Assembly: GCF_020497125.1 (NCBI RefSeq)
Contig: NC_059073.1
Span: 20,667,225-20,731,224 of the forward strand
Direction of reading: 5' to 3'
Length of the DNA stretch: 64,000 nt
Origin: Mauremys mutica
Taxonomy: Eukaryota > Chordata > Testudines > Geoemydidae
The stretch's first letter is position 1. Every line of letters starts with the position of its first letter. Under the pieces are notes generated by a model, which saw nothing but the letters and a program-made list of their open reading frames with translations, did not search any database and was not told where the DNA came from. The translations under genes were made by a program, and so were the position numbers. Shown here in pieces: positions 44,150 through 56,619 of the stretch.

Positions 44150-46262
44150 GTGAGATAAGAACATAATAGTCCTACTGGGTCAGACAATGGTACATCTAGC
44201 CCAGTATTCTGTTTCTGACAGTGGCTGATGCCAGATACTTCAGAAGGAATGAACAAAACAGGGCAGTTATTGAGTAATTCATCCCCTATTGTCCAGTCCC
44301 AGCTTCTAGCAATCAGAGGTTCAGAGACACCCAGAGCACGGGGTTGCATCCCCGACCATTTTGGCTAATATCATAGAATCATAGAACTGGAAGGGACCTC
44401 GAGAGGTCATCTAGTCCAGTCCCCTGCACTCAAGGCAGGACTAAGTATTATCTAGACCATCCCTGACAGGTTTTGTCCAACCTGCTCTTAAAAATCCCCA
44501 ATGATGGAGATTACACAACCTCTCTAGGCAATTTATTCCAGTGCTTAATCACCCTGACAGTTAGGAAGTTTTTCCTAATCTCCAACAGAAACCTCCCTTG
44601 CTGCAATTTAAGCCCATTGCTTCTTGTCCTATCCTCAGAGGTTAAGAAGAACAATTTTTCTCCCTCCTCCTTGTAACAACATTTTATGTATTTGAAAACT
44701 GTTGTGTCCCTTCTCAGTCTTCTCTTCTCCAGACTAAACAAACCCAATTTTTTCAATATTCCCTCATAGGTCATGTTTTCTAGACCTTTAATCATTTTTG
44801 TTGCTCTTCTCTGGACTTTCTCCAATTTGTCCACATCCTTCCTGAAACGTAGCGCCCAGAACTGGACACAACACTCCAGTTGAGGCCTAATCAGTGCAGA
44901 GTAGAGCGGAAGAATTACTTCTCATGTGTTGCTTACAATACTCCTGCTAATACATCCCAGAATGATGTTTGGGTTTTTTTGCAACAGCGTTACACTGTTG
45001 ACTCATATTTACCTTGTGATCCACTATGACCCCAGATACCGTTCCGCAGTACTCCTTCCTAGGCAGTCATTTCCCATTTTGTATGTGTGCAACTGATTGT
45101 TCCTTCCTAAGTGGAGTGCTTTGCATTTGTCCTGATTGAATTTCACCCTATTTACTTCAGACCATTTCTCCAATTTGTCCAGATCATTTTGAAATTCAAT
45201 CCTCTCCTCCAAAACACTTGCAACCCCTAACAGCTTGGTATCATTCGCAAACTTCGATAGACTTTGTCCTCCATGAACTTATCTAGTTCTTTTATTAAAT
45301 CAAATTTTATTTTTGGCCTTCACAACATCTCATGGCAATGAGTTTCACAAGTTGTCTGTGTATTGTGTAAAGAAATACTTCCTCGTGTTTGTTTTAAACC
45401 TGATGTCTATTAATTTCATTGGGTGAGCCCTGGTTGTGTGTTATGTGAAGGGGTAAATAACATTTCCTTATTCCCTTTCTCCATGCCATTCATGATTTTA
45501 CAGACCTCTATCATATTCACCTTTAGTCATCTCTTTTCTAAAATGAACAGTGTTTTTAATCTCTCCTCATACAGAAGTTGTTCTGTACCCTTAATCATTT
45601 TTCTGGTCCTTCTCTTTACTTTTTTCAATTCTAATATCTTTTTTGAGACCGGGTGACCAAAACTGCACACAGTTTTCAAAGTGTGGGTGTCCCATAGATT
45701 TATATAGTGGCTTTCTGATATTTTCAGTATTTATTCCTTTCCTAATGATTCCTAACATTCTGTTGGCTTTTTTGACTGCTGCTGCACATGAGCAGATATT
45801 TTCAGAGAACTATCCATGATGACGCCAAGATCTCTTTCTTGAGTGGTAACAGCTAATTTAGACCCCATCATTTGATATGTGTAGTTGGGATTATATTTGC
45901 CAACATGCATTACTTTGCATTTATCATATTGAATTTCATCTGCTATTTTGTTGCCCAGTCACCCAGTTTTGTGACATCTCTTTGTGGTCAGATTTGGACT
46001 TACAAAATTACTCAAGATCGTTATCATCCACAATCTTTGCCACCTCACTGCTTACCCCTTTTTTTCAGATCATTATGAATATGTTGAACAGCACACGAAC
46101 CAGTACAGATCTTTGGGGGACCCCACTATTTACTTCTCTCCACTGTGAAAACTGACCATTTATTCCTACCCTTTGTTTCTTTGAACCAGTTACCAGTTTA
46201 ATTAGTTATTGATCCATGACACGACCTTCCCACTTATCCATGACTGCTTATTTTGCTTAAGA
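44150..46262 (-). mobile_element. CR1 LINE copy split by a younger CR1
   Basis: The outer copy is represented by its 3' UTR at 44150-44368 and by ORF2/3' UTR sequence at about 45263-46262. The two halves read as one CR1 of the family seen at 47536-47745, interrupted at about 44369-45262 by another CR1. Minus-strand coding remnants are short and frameshifted. Confidence 0.75.
44369..45262 (-). mobile_element. Nested CR1 LINE fragment with 3' tail
   Basis: It begins with ATCATAGAATCATAGAACTG (the reverse-complemented CR1 tail) and continues into ORF2. Minus-strand frames include [13 protein letters not shown] (44700s) and LDKLEKWSEVNR (about 45180). At about 45236-45251 the sequence reads FAND where CR1 has FADD, so the catalytic aspartate is changed. 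The copy is 5' truncated near the RT motif. Confidence 0.8.
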
Positions 46263-46984
46263 GCAAAGGAACCAGCTCCACAGTGAAGATGAAATCTGCT
46301 TCTTAAAAGAGAATATTTTTAAGAGGAATGATGCATGAAGATTTCAGTGTTTCAGCTAAATTCCTATCTATCACTATTAATATTCTCATAGCCATTCCAG
46401 ATCATATTTCTTTTGTTCTTTTAGTTCCTTTCAACCTTTGAAAGTTTGCATGGAACTGTGGGATAGGTAGAACCTATTGGTGAGCAGGATCCAATAGCCA
46501 ATAGACAGGGATGATAGCCTCTGGAATCCACTCTGCTCGAGCACGAAGAGGTTCCAGTTCTCATGTCTGCAGCTAGCACTCAGTCACATAAGACCTTGCA
46601 GCTGGCTATTATGTCAACAAATAATATAAGAGCAGAGGAAGTTTTAAATTCTGAGAGACAGAGGCAGAGACAGAGAGAGAGAGAGAGAATGTGTGATTTA
46701 AGACCTTGGTGCCCTTGTGGATGGGTCAAAGCTGTCATGCAGCTCTGTGATGTCAAAACATGCATTTCGTTTTTAAAATAACACTTTGTAGTTAGGGCTG
46801 TGTCTCTAGCTCTGTGGCTGCAGCTCTGCTCCCAGCACAGGGTCTACTCTCTAGGCTGCTTCTGTGACTCTGCTCCCAGCTCTGGGCTGCTTTTCTGGCC
46901 CCTCTGGCTGGCACAGCTCGGTTCCCCAGCTCAGCTTGGGCCCCTGCTCTCTCCTTAACTCGGCCCCACTCTGTCTGACCCAGG
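46263..46984. other. Unrecognised sequence with a GA run
   Basis: A (GA)n stretch lies at about 46665-46690 inside an otherwise unrecognised region. Confidence 0.35.
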
Positions 46985-47371
46985 CAAATTGTATGTAATG
47001 ATCAGTGGGTCAGGGAAGTGTCCAGTGCAGAGAGAGTACCCCAGAGTGGGGACACCCTAGCCCCTGTCCTAGGTGACCACAGCAGGGTTGGGGGTCGAGC
47101 CCCCCGGAATCCTGAGCCCAGCCTTGTTGGGGTTACGAGGACTCTGCCAGACAGGAGAGTGGAAGGGGCATCCTCAAGTGGGAGTGAGGGCTCAGATCCT
47201 CCCGCTAGCCCATTTCACCGGGGTAATGCAGAAGCCAGGAAAGTTCCCCACAATAGCGGGACCATTCCCCTGCTTACACTTAGGCCGAGAGAGGAGTGAG
47301 CACTTGCAATACACAACCCTCAGAACTCCGGATCTAAAAAGCAGAATTAGTGCTAATAATCAGAGAATGCC
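46985..47371. repeat. Unclassified repeat-like GC-rich segment
   Basis: It resembles retrotransposon leader or LTR sequence (CCCAGAGTGGGGACACCC, GGGGTCGAGCCCCCC). No gene is visible, and the classification is a guess. Confidence 0.3.
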
Positions 47372-47535
47372 TGTGATGGGACAGACAAACCCCCACACTG
47401 GTGAGGAGAGGGTTAAGAAGAACCTGTGAACCCAATTGGCTCTGTCCTGCCACCCCTGCAGCAGATGTCAGGCATGGAGAGGGGAGTTAAAAGGAGGCAA
47501 CCTGGCTGACCAGGAATGAGAGAAAAGTTCTGCTT
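47372..47535 (+). mobile_element. LTR-like 5' fragment, cut by a CR1
   Basis: It begins TGTGATGGGACAG and continues with 'CACTGGTGAGGAGAGGGTTAAG', like the starts at 35673 and 42968. The right end is lost to the CR1 copy that begins at about 47536. Confidence 0.45.
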
Positions 47536-49770
47536 CTCATAAGAACGGCCCTACTAGGTCAAGCCAAGAGTCCATCTAGCACAGTATCTTGTCTTCCAAC
47601 AGTGGCCAATGCCAGGTGCCCCAGAGGTAATGAACAGAACAGGTGATCATCAAGTGATCCGTCCCCTGTCTCTCATACCCAGCTTCTGGCAAACAGAGGC
47701 TAGGGACACCATTCCTGCCCATCCTGGCTAATAGCCATTGATGGACATCTATCCTCCATATATGTATCTAATTCTTTTTTGAACCCTGTTATGGTCTTGG
47801 CCGGCACAACATCCTCTGGCAAGGAGTTCCACAGGTTGACGGTGCGTTGTGTGAAGAAATACTTCCTTTTATTTGTTTTAAACCTGCTGCCTATTAATTT
47901 CATTTGGTGTCCCCTAGTTCTTGTGTTATGAGAAGTAGGAAACAACACTTCCTTATCTACTTTCTCTATACCAGTCATGATTTTATAGACCTCAGTCATA
48001 TCTCCCCTTAGCCGTCTCTTTTCCAAGCTGAAAAGTCCCAGCCTTATTAATCTCTCCTCATATGGAAGCCGTTCCATACCCCTAATCATTTTTGTTGCCC
48101 TTTTCTGAAACTTTTCCAATTCCAATATATCTCTTTTGAGATGGGGGCGACCACATCTGCACACAGTATTCAAGATGTGGGCATACCAGCGATTTATATA
48201 GAGGCAACATGATATTTTCTGTCCTATTATCTAGCCCTTTCTTAATTATTCCCAGCATTCTGTTTGCTTTTTGGACTGCCGCTGCACATTGAGTGGATGT
48301 TTTCAGAGAACTATCCACAATGATTCCAGGATCTTTCTTGAGTGGTAACAGCTAATTTAGACCCCATCTTTTTATATATATAATTGGGATTATGCTTTCC
48401 AGTGTGCATTACTTTGCATCTATCAACGTTAAATTTCATCGGCCATTTTGTTGCCCAGTCACCCAGTTTTGAGAGATCCTTTTGTAGCTCTTCGCAGTCT
48501 GCCTGGGTCTTAACTATCTTTAGTAAATTTGTATCATCTGCAAATTTTGCCACCTCACTGTTTACTCCTTTTTCCAGATCATTTATGAATATGTTGAATA
48601 GGACTGGTCCCAGTACAGACCCCTGGGGGACACCTATTTACATCTCTCCATTCTGAAAACTGACCATTTATACCTATCCTTTGTTTCCTATCTTTTAACC
48701 GGTTACCAGTCAATGAGAGCACCTTCCCTCTTATCCCATGGCAGCTTACTTTGCATAAGAGCCTTTGGTGAGGGACCTTGTCAAAGGCTTTCTTCAAATC
48801 TAAGTACACTATATCTACTGGATCCCCTTGCTCGTTGACCCCCTCAAAGAATTCTAGTAGATTGGCGAGGCGTGATTTCCCTTTACTAAAACCATGTTGA
48901 TTCTTCCTCAACAAATTATGTTCATCTATGTGTCTGACAATATTCTTTATTACAGTTTCAACCAGTTTGCCCGGTACTGAAGTCAGGCTTACAGGCTTTT
49001 AATTGCTGGGATCATCTCTGGAGCCCTTATTAAAAAATGGCATCACATTAGCTATCCTCCAGTCATCTGGTACAGAAGCTGATTTAAATGATAAGTTACA
49101 GACTACAGTCAGTAGTTCTGCAATTTCACATTTGAGTTCCTTCAGAACTCTTGGGTGAATACCATCTGGTCCTGGTGACTTACTGCTGTTTAATTTATCA
49201 ATTTGTTCCAAAACCTCCTCGAATGATACCTCAACCTGGGACAGTTCCTCAGATCTGCCACCTAAAAAAGAATGGCTCAGGTTTGGGAATTTCCCTCACA
49301 TCCTCAGTCGTGAAGGCCGATGCAGAGAATTCATTTAGTTTCTCTGCAATGGCCTTATCGTCCTTGAGTGCTCCTTTAGCACCTTGATCGTCCAGTGGCC
49401 CCACTGGTTGTTTAGCAGGCTTCCTGCTTCTGATGTACTTGAAAAAAAATTGCTATTACTTTTTGAGGCTTTGGCTAATTGTTCCTCAGATTCTTTTTGG
49501 TCTTCCTAATTGTATTTTTACACTCCATTTGTGAGTATTTATGCTCCTTTCTATTTTCCTCACTAGGATTTAACTTCCACTTTTTAAGGATGCCTTTTTG
49601 CCTATCACTGTTTCTTTTACTTTGTTGTTTAACCACAGTGGCTCTTTTTTGGTTCTCTTACTATGTTTTTTAATTTGGAGTATACATTTAAGTTGAGCCT
49701 CTATTATGGTGTCTTTAAAAAGTTTCCACACCGCTTGCAGGGATTTCACTCTATTGTCTCATCCAGCTCT
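47536..49770 (-). mobile_element. Long CR1 LINE copy with most of the reverse transcriptase
   Basis: Minus-strand segments in order give 'LNSSKSPGPDGIHPRVLKEL' (49.2 kb), 'FSKGKSRLANLLEFFEGVN' (48.9 kb), VDIVYLDLKKAFDKVPHQRL (48.8 kb), [21 protein letters not shown] (48.5 kb, FADD intact) and [19 protein letters not shown] (48.0 kb), then a 3' UTR to about 47536. Stop codons and frameshifts break the ORF. It is 5' truncated at about 49770. The RT motifs FADD and SPGPDG are characteristic of CR1 polymerase. Confidence 0.9.
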
Positions 49771-49904
49771 GAAAGATCACCACACCCACACCTATTTGTG
49801 ATGACAAGATTAATGTGAAAGATAGTGTGGTCCAGTAAACAGCAGGCAACTGCAATTCAGAAGTCCTTCCTTCTTTTCATTGCTCTGACACTATGGCCAA
49901 CTCA

Positions 49905-50012
49905 CTTAGGCCTGAATTTTCCAAAGCATCCAGCTAGGTCTGTAAAGTTGGGTATTCAAAAACTGAGGCAACCAAAATTAGTGGCTGCTTTGGAAAACTT
50001 GGGCCCTATCCT
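49905..50012. mobile_element. Palindromic MITE-like fragment
   Basis: GAATTTTCCAAAGCATCC and TGCTTTGGAAAACTTGG are inverted. It is similar in form to 14517-14632. No target duplication was identified. Confidence 0.45.
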
Positions 50013-50030
50013 CCATGTGTGTCCGTGTGT

Positions 50031-50049
50031 CCCCCCCCCCCCCCCCCCC
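50031..50049 (+). repeat. Poly(C) run
   Basis: A run of 19 cytosines. Confidence 0.95.
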
Positions 50050-50160
50050 GTTGTATACGACCTCATGCCAGTTTTGTGGGTTGGGGTTAATGTTTACAAA
50101 GCACTTTGAAATTCCCTGACAAGACACCATAGGAAATAAATGCATAGTATTCTTAGTAAA

Positions 50161-50220
50161 GAGTCTTGTGGCACCTTTTTACAGATCCAGACTAACACGG
50201 CTACCCCTCTGATACTTGAC
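50161..50220 (-). mobile_element. 60-bp Penelope-derived insertion with 15-bp target duplication
   Basis: AGTATTCTTAGTAAA occurs exactly at 50146-50160 and 50221-50235. The 60 bp between them, read on the minus strand, contains GTATCAGAGGGGTAGCCGTG and a GGTGCCACAAGACTC end, which resemble the 3' end of Penelope-like elements. It is an extremely short retroelement insertion. Confidence 0.85.
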
Positions 50221-50639
50221 AGTATTCTTAGTAAAATTGTTGTCCCCAGAATGAAGGACCAGAGGATCCTCATGGATATTTCCCAAGGATTTCACTCTTG
50301 TAAGATTTCAAATAAGGTACAAAGCAATGGAAAAATGTGCTAATGTGAACACACCCAACCCTTGTATAGGTGTGTACACCACCTCTATGGGAGCTTTCTG
50401 ACATCCTGAATGTGGTCTGTGGGGTTCTCACAGACTCTCTTTTTTGGGAGGGGTTGAGTTAACATTGTTTTTATGTATACACAATATATCATGGCCGGAC
50501 TGTTGCTTTTAAAGTCACATTAAGGAGGGCATGCAGGAGCAGGGAGTGGAAATGTTCTGTCATCAGAACTCTGAGGCAGGTACAGTTCTTGTGGGGGCCC
50601 AGTGGAGTGTACTTAGGAAATGGCTCCTACCTGTGGAAG

Positions 50640-50740
50640 TTTTTCTTAAAGATCTGCTCTAGGAATAATTTTGAGAGGTTATATGGCCTGTGTTAAACAG
50701 GAGGTCAGACTAGATGATCGTCATGATCCCTCTAGCCTTT
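50640..50740 (+). mobile_element. CR1-like 3' fragment
   Basis: 'TGGCCTGTGTTAAACAGGAGG', 'TCAGACTAGATGATCGTCATGATCCC' and 'TCTAGCCTTT' resemble the 3' end of a CR1 LINE on the plus strand. Confidence 0.6.
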
Positions 50741-50744
50741 GGAT

Positions 50745-52500
50745 CTGTTAACCTCTTTGAAGATGCACAGGTTTGGACCACTAGCCTGTGTGCAGGTGGA
50801 GGCCTGTCCATGAAACATACCTCCTCTGGAGTGTCTAGCACAGCAACCAGCATTAAGAGGTCTCCACACCTTGCACTCAGGTAGTTCAGAAGTGCTGGCA
50901 TTCAATCACATCATGATCCTGTAGCTGATAAGGAGTCTGTCAGTCTCTCTAGGTTCTTCTCTCATATCCAACACCACAGTACTTTTACATCTGTGAGTGA
51001 ATACAAGCGGATTTCTGTATTTTTTTTCTTTCCTTCTCCCAGAGAGAGGTTTGGTTGTTAAAGGGGATTAGGGATAGAATTGGTGAGGTTGCTGAAGTGG
51101 GGGAAGTTAGGCTGAAAGAATAAGATAATAATGGAAAGAGGAAATATTAAACAATATATATAGATATGTAACCAAAAATGTGAATCTGCTCATCCTCTGA
51201 TCCAGCACCAAACATTCTGTGCAGATAGCACTGAAGTAGACTCAGTGATTGTATCATGGAACTAAAAACGTGTGGTGTAGTATAAATATTTGAAGCTATT
51301 ATTGTGTAAGCAATGAGCTGGAGGCTTTGTCACAGCACTAGTCAAAGGACCGCTAGGAGAAATGCAGAAACCCACGCAACCAAGTTAGTCATGGAACAAA
51401 ACCAAACAAGAGGAAAAGGCAAAATGTTGTGATGAATGTACTAACTGTATTTAAGAAACCAGAAACAACATTAAAGCTGGTGAAACATACTGGACTGAGA
51501 GCCCTAGAAACTGAAATCCTCTGTTCAGCCACAGGATAACCATGGTCCTGGCTGTAGTGGTGGTGATATACTTCACTCCACATTAGCCTGACAGGGCATT
51601 TGGATGCCTGATTTGCAAAACCGTTTTGAAACCAGATAAACTTTGTGTAGACAGGAGTAAATTGCAGAAATGGACCAGGCTTCACATGTGGATCCAGGTC
51701 CATGTGGACATCCCAAAGTTTGGGGGTGTTTTGAGTACGTTTTGGTTCATCTCTGATTAAAAGTTCAGTACTCTCTAGTTTTTTGTTTTCTCTTTAGACC
51801 AGGAAAAGCTCTCAACAGCATGGAAATTACTCTGTGCGCAAAGAAATTCCCCTTACTATATGCATATGCAGTTATAATAGTGCCACATTAATCCAGGGTA
51901 TGCACAGCACATATTTAATTGACAGGTGTAGTTAATGTTTAGACAATTTGTTAATGTTATCCCTAAAATAATGACTCTGGTATGGTATACATAGTAATGA
52001 TGTGTTAAAGTTGTTCCATCGTGGGAGTAAACATCCCTCTCTGCTACTCAAATAGCCCATGGCAATTGCAACCCATACGTGAAGTTTCTATCTGAAGTGG
52101 AGGGGTGTAAATTTGGGTCATGTTAGTTTGTGTTTTGCCATGTAACTGACACGGTATAGAATGAAATCAGTTTAAGTGGCATCCCATCTGATGGGACATA
52201 ACATTCAAAGTGGTGAATGGAACGGTGCCAGTGATTTAACTGACAGCTAGGCAGTGAAGAATCTCCCTTTACCAAAATACTTTTGAATCTCTTATCTTGT
52301 AAAATAGTTTGGTAGCTTTGTTTTGTCTTGCAAATTATCTGGGACTCAGTCAGTAATTACCCTTCACATAGGGAGAATAAGGGTTTTATTTGACACTGTC
52401 TCCACTTCCAGCCAGATGTACCCAAACCACCAGCACCATGGAGGAAAATAGCGCTTCTCTTTTGTCTGTCTTACAAATCTTCCTTTTTATTACATTGTTA
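50745..52500. other. Unrecognised sequence
   Basis: No coding exon or repeat family was recognised. Confidence 0.4.
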
Positions 52501-52509
52501 TACTATATA

Positions 52510-52630
52510 CACAGGTGCTGGGGGTGCTACCACATTCCCTGGCTTGAAGTGGTTTCCATTATATACAGGGTTTACAGTTCGGTTCAATGGCTCTCAGCAC
52601 CCCACTATACAAATTGTTCCAGCACCCCTG
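52510..52630. mobile_element. hAT MITE (121 bp) with perfect 8-bp target duplication
   Basis: ACTATATA is present at 52502-52509 and 52631-52638. The left end CACAGGTGCTGG and the right end CCAGCACCCCTG (complement CAGGGGTGCTGG) match at 10 of 12 bases. There is no coding capacity. Confidence 0.88.
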
Positions 52631-52639
52631 ACTATATAT

Positions 52640-53440
52640 GGTCAATACACAAGCAACAGAAGTGGCTGGTTTCCTATATGTTTGAATGATTTTTACACTG
52701 TAGGTGTTGCTGTGGTAAAAGCTACAAAAGCATCTGAATGTAGAGCTCTGTTATTAGGAATGCAGATGCCCAGTAGTTGTGGATAACAATATTGTACATT
52801 TTAACTATCAGCTGACAGCTGGTTTTCTACCTCCTCACTCCCTGACTGCTTCTCTCCCAACAGTGAAGCAGACTTGGCAGTTCTACAAGCATCATCTGAT
52901 TTCCTAATGCAGGGACAAATTGCAACATCACAGTAGTGCCCAACTCTGCAATTTCAAAACTCAGGAGACAAATAAAAAAGGGAATTGGTTTTCAAGATCT
53001 TGAATTTTTTCAAACAAATCATACTTCACTTCTGGCCTATCTTCTATTTTTTTTTTTAATTCTTTGCCAATTTAAAATAGACCATATTCATAAGAGTGAT
53101 AGGTATATTTTAGGCTGAATATCAGCCTGGAATGTACTACGGGTCACTGCAGCTAGTTAGTCTTTCACTGAATTCAGTCGGCTTTGGATGAGGTATAAAG
53201 TGTGTATATACAAATTGCAAGTGTGTATATATAACTATAGGGGCTTTTCCTGCCTCCACCTGACTGATAGGAGTGACTGCTACGCCCCAGGCTTCTCCTG
53301 ATAGTTGCTGTCTCTTGCCTCTGAGGGTACATCTACACGGGAATAAAAGATCCGGGTATCTGAGCACTTCTTTGTCCTCTCCTCTGGGCCCTTTGTGCCT
53401 CAGTTTCCATATGTGAGAGCTGGGTAGGAACATTTTTTCT
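52640..53440. other. Mostly unrecognised
   Basis: A segment at about 53324-53370 (GAGGGTACATCTACACGGG) may be the end of a Harbinger-type MITE. The rest is unclassified. Confidence 0.35.
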
Positions 53441-53454
53441 CATCCTATAAAAAC

Positions 53455-53765
53455 TTGAGATTTAAAAAAAAAAAAAATCCAGTCCCAAACTGGGACAAAA
53501 CACCAATGTTTTCTCAAACCAAAAATCCAAACACAAAAATTTGGTTGGGCTCAATTGAAACATTTCATGTTAACGTCAACCATTCTTTCCCCAACATTTT
53601 CTTCTTTGCTATGAATTTACTTAAATTTTGAAACAAAAAATTATGTTGAACCAACAGAACTTTTCATTTGGAAAATGTCTAAACAGGCTATTTAGACAAC
53701 TTCAAAGCATTTTTTCAAAGGTTGCCCAGAATGAAATTAATCAAAACTGACCTTTTCGACAAAAA
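53455..53765. repeat. A/T-rich MITE-like sequence
   Basis: It contains repeated short motifs such as TTTGAAACAAAA and CATTTT and is partly self-complementary. No target duplication was identified. Confidence 0.35.
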
Positions 53766-53769
53766 GCTG

Positions 53770-54022
53770 TGACCAAGCTACTGTGCCAAAAATAGCATTG
53801 TAGCTGCAGCGGCATGAGCAGTGGGATGGACTGTCATGGACTAGCCTCCCTCAGTATGATCCCACCCAGGACCAAAGGTACGTACTTGGGTATCTAAGCC
53901 CCTCACACACACTGCTCATGCTGCTATTGTTACACATATTTTTAGTGCACTAGCTTGCTCCAAGCTAGTGCAAGCACATTTACCCAAGGAAGTACATCTC
54001 CAGCTTGAGTGTGGATGTACCC
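53770..54022. mobile_element. Harbinger-type MITE-like copy
   Basis: GCTACTGTGCCAAAAATAGC, GTACGTACTTGGGTATCTA and CCAGCTTGAGTGTGGATGTA are shared with the element at 41797-42090, in rearranged order. The palindromic organisation is diverged. Confidence 0.5.
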
Positions 54023-54382
54023 TGTGTCTGTTTCTCCACTCCCTCTCAGAACTGTTCAGGATTCTACCATTTGCTCCTATGTTTTATTCCTTCCACTTTG
54101 TCTATCTCCTCTATCATGGCAATTATGAGGACTGGACAACCTTCAATTCAAAGTCTGTTGATGGTGAAATCTAGGAGAGCAATTAGCTCTTGCTGCTGGT
54201 CTGTGCAATGCTGTCAGCCAGAATGTGGAAATGCAGGAAAAGCATGTGTGTTTGTATAGAGAGAAGGACGGAACAAATCTGGACTCAAGAATTCATGGTT
54301 GTCACTGTGCTTCAGACCATGGCCACTCAGAGCTTCCTGAAGAGAGCGATGGAACTCAGGACCTGTGATCAAATGCACAAGC

Positions 54383-55204
54383 TGTCATAGGTCTCACCCC
54401 CACTTAGAGCTGTTGGGTTCCAAAATGGGGACCTGCTTGGACTCCCCTAAACTAAAATTCTAGTTTAGATCTGGTAAAAGCTGCCACCACCCAATAATGT
54501 ACGTGTATTGGGACACAGTCCTTCCCCAAAATCCTTGGGGATCCCAAGAGCCCCAAATCCATGGAGTTCTTACACCTAGGAGAAATAAACCATTCCCCCC
54601 GGCTTCCTCCCACCTCCCTTTTCCTAGGAGAGATACTGGGATCCAACTACAGAGGGTTGCCTCCCTCCTCCCCTTTCCCTGAGAATTCACCCAAGGAAAG
54701 ATCAACCAAGTCCTTAACAGAAAAGATTTATTAAAGAATAAAAAGAAAGTAGCTGTCTCTGTAATACCAGGATGGAACAATACACAGAGTCTAACCTATA
54801 AACCTGGAGAGAATTCCCCCTCCCCCTTTCTTTCTCAGTAAAAGCAAAGTAACAGCAACCAGAAATAAAGAATTTCCTTCAGCAAACACACAATTGTTTG
54901 CTGAAGGAATGTAGAAATCAATGTAGAAATCAAATTATAAGACTAATCCGCCTTTCTAATTAATACTCACTATTGGATAGTAGGAACTACTCCAGGAGAA
55001 CTTGGAGACATGCCTGGTCTCTCTTAGATCCAAAAAGAGAACGCACAATCCAACAAAGAACACAGACAAAGGCTTCCCTCCACAGAGATTTGAAATTATC
55101 CTGTCCCTTGATTGGTCCTCTGGTCAGGTGTTTCTCAGGTTACTGAGCTTGTTAACCCTTTCCAGGTAAAAGAGACCTTAACCCTGATCTGTTTATTTAT
55201 GACA
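54383..55204 (-). mobile_element. Solo LTR (822 bp) with 5-bp target duplication, minus strand
   Basis: In plus orientation it begins TGTCATAGG and ends TTATGACA, and CAAGC is repeated exactly at 54378-54382 and 55205-55209. On the minus strand there is a TATAA-like box at about 54935 and an AATAAA at about 54727-54732. A perfect 15-bp hairpin (TTCCTTCAGCAAACA at 54874-54888 with its complement at 54895-54909) lies between them. Without internal genes it is a solo LTR. Confidence 0.85.
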
Positions 55205-55209
55205 CAAGC

Positions 55210-56615
55210 CCCAACTCTTTTTGATTTTTAAAAAGAGAATCTGCTTTTGTAGTACAAATACTGTAATGAACTAGAGCAGAAGGGGGATATGGTACAAATA
55301 TGTACTAACCATTTCCATAAATATATGACCTTTTTTAAAAGTATTAAAAGAATGTTAAAGTTGCAAAGTCAAATTCTTAAAAGTTAGCAAATGCCAGTAT
55401 TAAGGCTGAAAACTTAACTAGGCCTCCTTGGGCACATGCAGAATGATCCAGTCTTTATGTATGTTATCACATATTGCTTACTATCACCTTTTACTCTATT
55501 GGGGCAATAGCCAGACAGTGGAAAATGTCATGTGCCTTCCAGCAAAGAATAGGAACTCTAATAATATCCTGCATGATGGATGTTTGCACATCATATTGGT
55601 GAAACAAAAGTGAGCCATGCAGAATACACTTGTCACTGTGGCTTGCTGCACGGTCATTTACTGTCTGAGGAGGATTAATGTTGTCCTGCATGCAAAGATG
55701 TGGAGCAGATACACCACTAATTGGATGGCATGAGAATACACCACCACAAAGTGGGATGTTTCTGGAAGTATAAAGGCTCATGAAAGCATATGGTGCTGAG
55801 GTGGCTAGAAGCCAAGATCTTACTCCATGAGAATAGCTAAGGAACAAGACACAGCAGAGGGCTAGATTCTCAACAGGTGTCAATCGTAGTAGATCCACTG
55901 GCTGAATTAAACCTCTGATAAGCAGGCAAAAGGGTCACTATCACGGGATTTTAGAGCTCATTCCCCTTGAACTGTAGCTGCCGCTATGGCTCACCTTGAC
56001 ACTGTGGCTACATGATAACTGAGATTTGTAAGGCTTCCTCCTGGAGCTCAATTCATGTCTTTACCTATTCTCTAAATAATGGGGACAGAACCATGGCTCA
56101 CTTCTCAGCGATAACTGAGGATAATCCTTCCATTTCTTTTTAATTGGTACTCCTCAATCCTGTGCCTGAGGAATTTCTCCTGCTTTGTAATCTCCTACAT
56201 TGGGAATATGCAGAGGCAAATACATTAAGGAAAGAGGCACGTTCTCTTCATGTGTTGACTATGCAGATCTAAACACAGCCTCCCTCCTTTCCTGCCCCGG
56301 TTGTTCTAGATTTGGATCAGGTGGAAAGGAAAAGAGGGATGGTCTGGGCAGGAGGCCTCTTATCCTCACACTGAATGCTCAGGTCTGTGGTCAATGCAGT
56401 GGTTAGGGGCATTGAAAGACTTCTGGAACTCCCAAAGCTCAGGGCTTGGGTTCTGCGTGTGGAGGAATAAATGGGAAAGAACTCCAAGTACTACTGAGTT
56501 CTAAGTAAACTTCCTTTTTAAACAATTTGTTTCAGAGCTGGCTCTGGATAAAAATCATCTTGTTTTAATCACTGTCTTATGCCAGCAGCAGCTCCTGCCC
56601 CAGCCACCCTGGGAC
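55210..56615. other. Unrecognised sequence
   Basis: No coding exon or repeat family was recognised. Confidence 0.4.
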
Positions 56616-56619
56616 TCGA

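Noticed and set aside
25560..52638. Identical 8-bp duplications ACTATATA at 25560 and 52502 as evidence of linked transposition
   Set aside because: An AT-rich 8-mer can recur by chance, and the two elements belong to different families.
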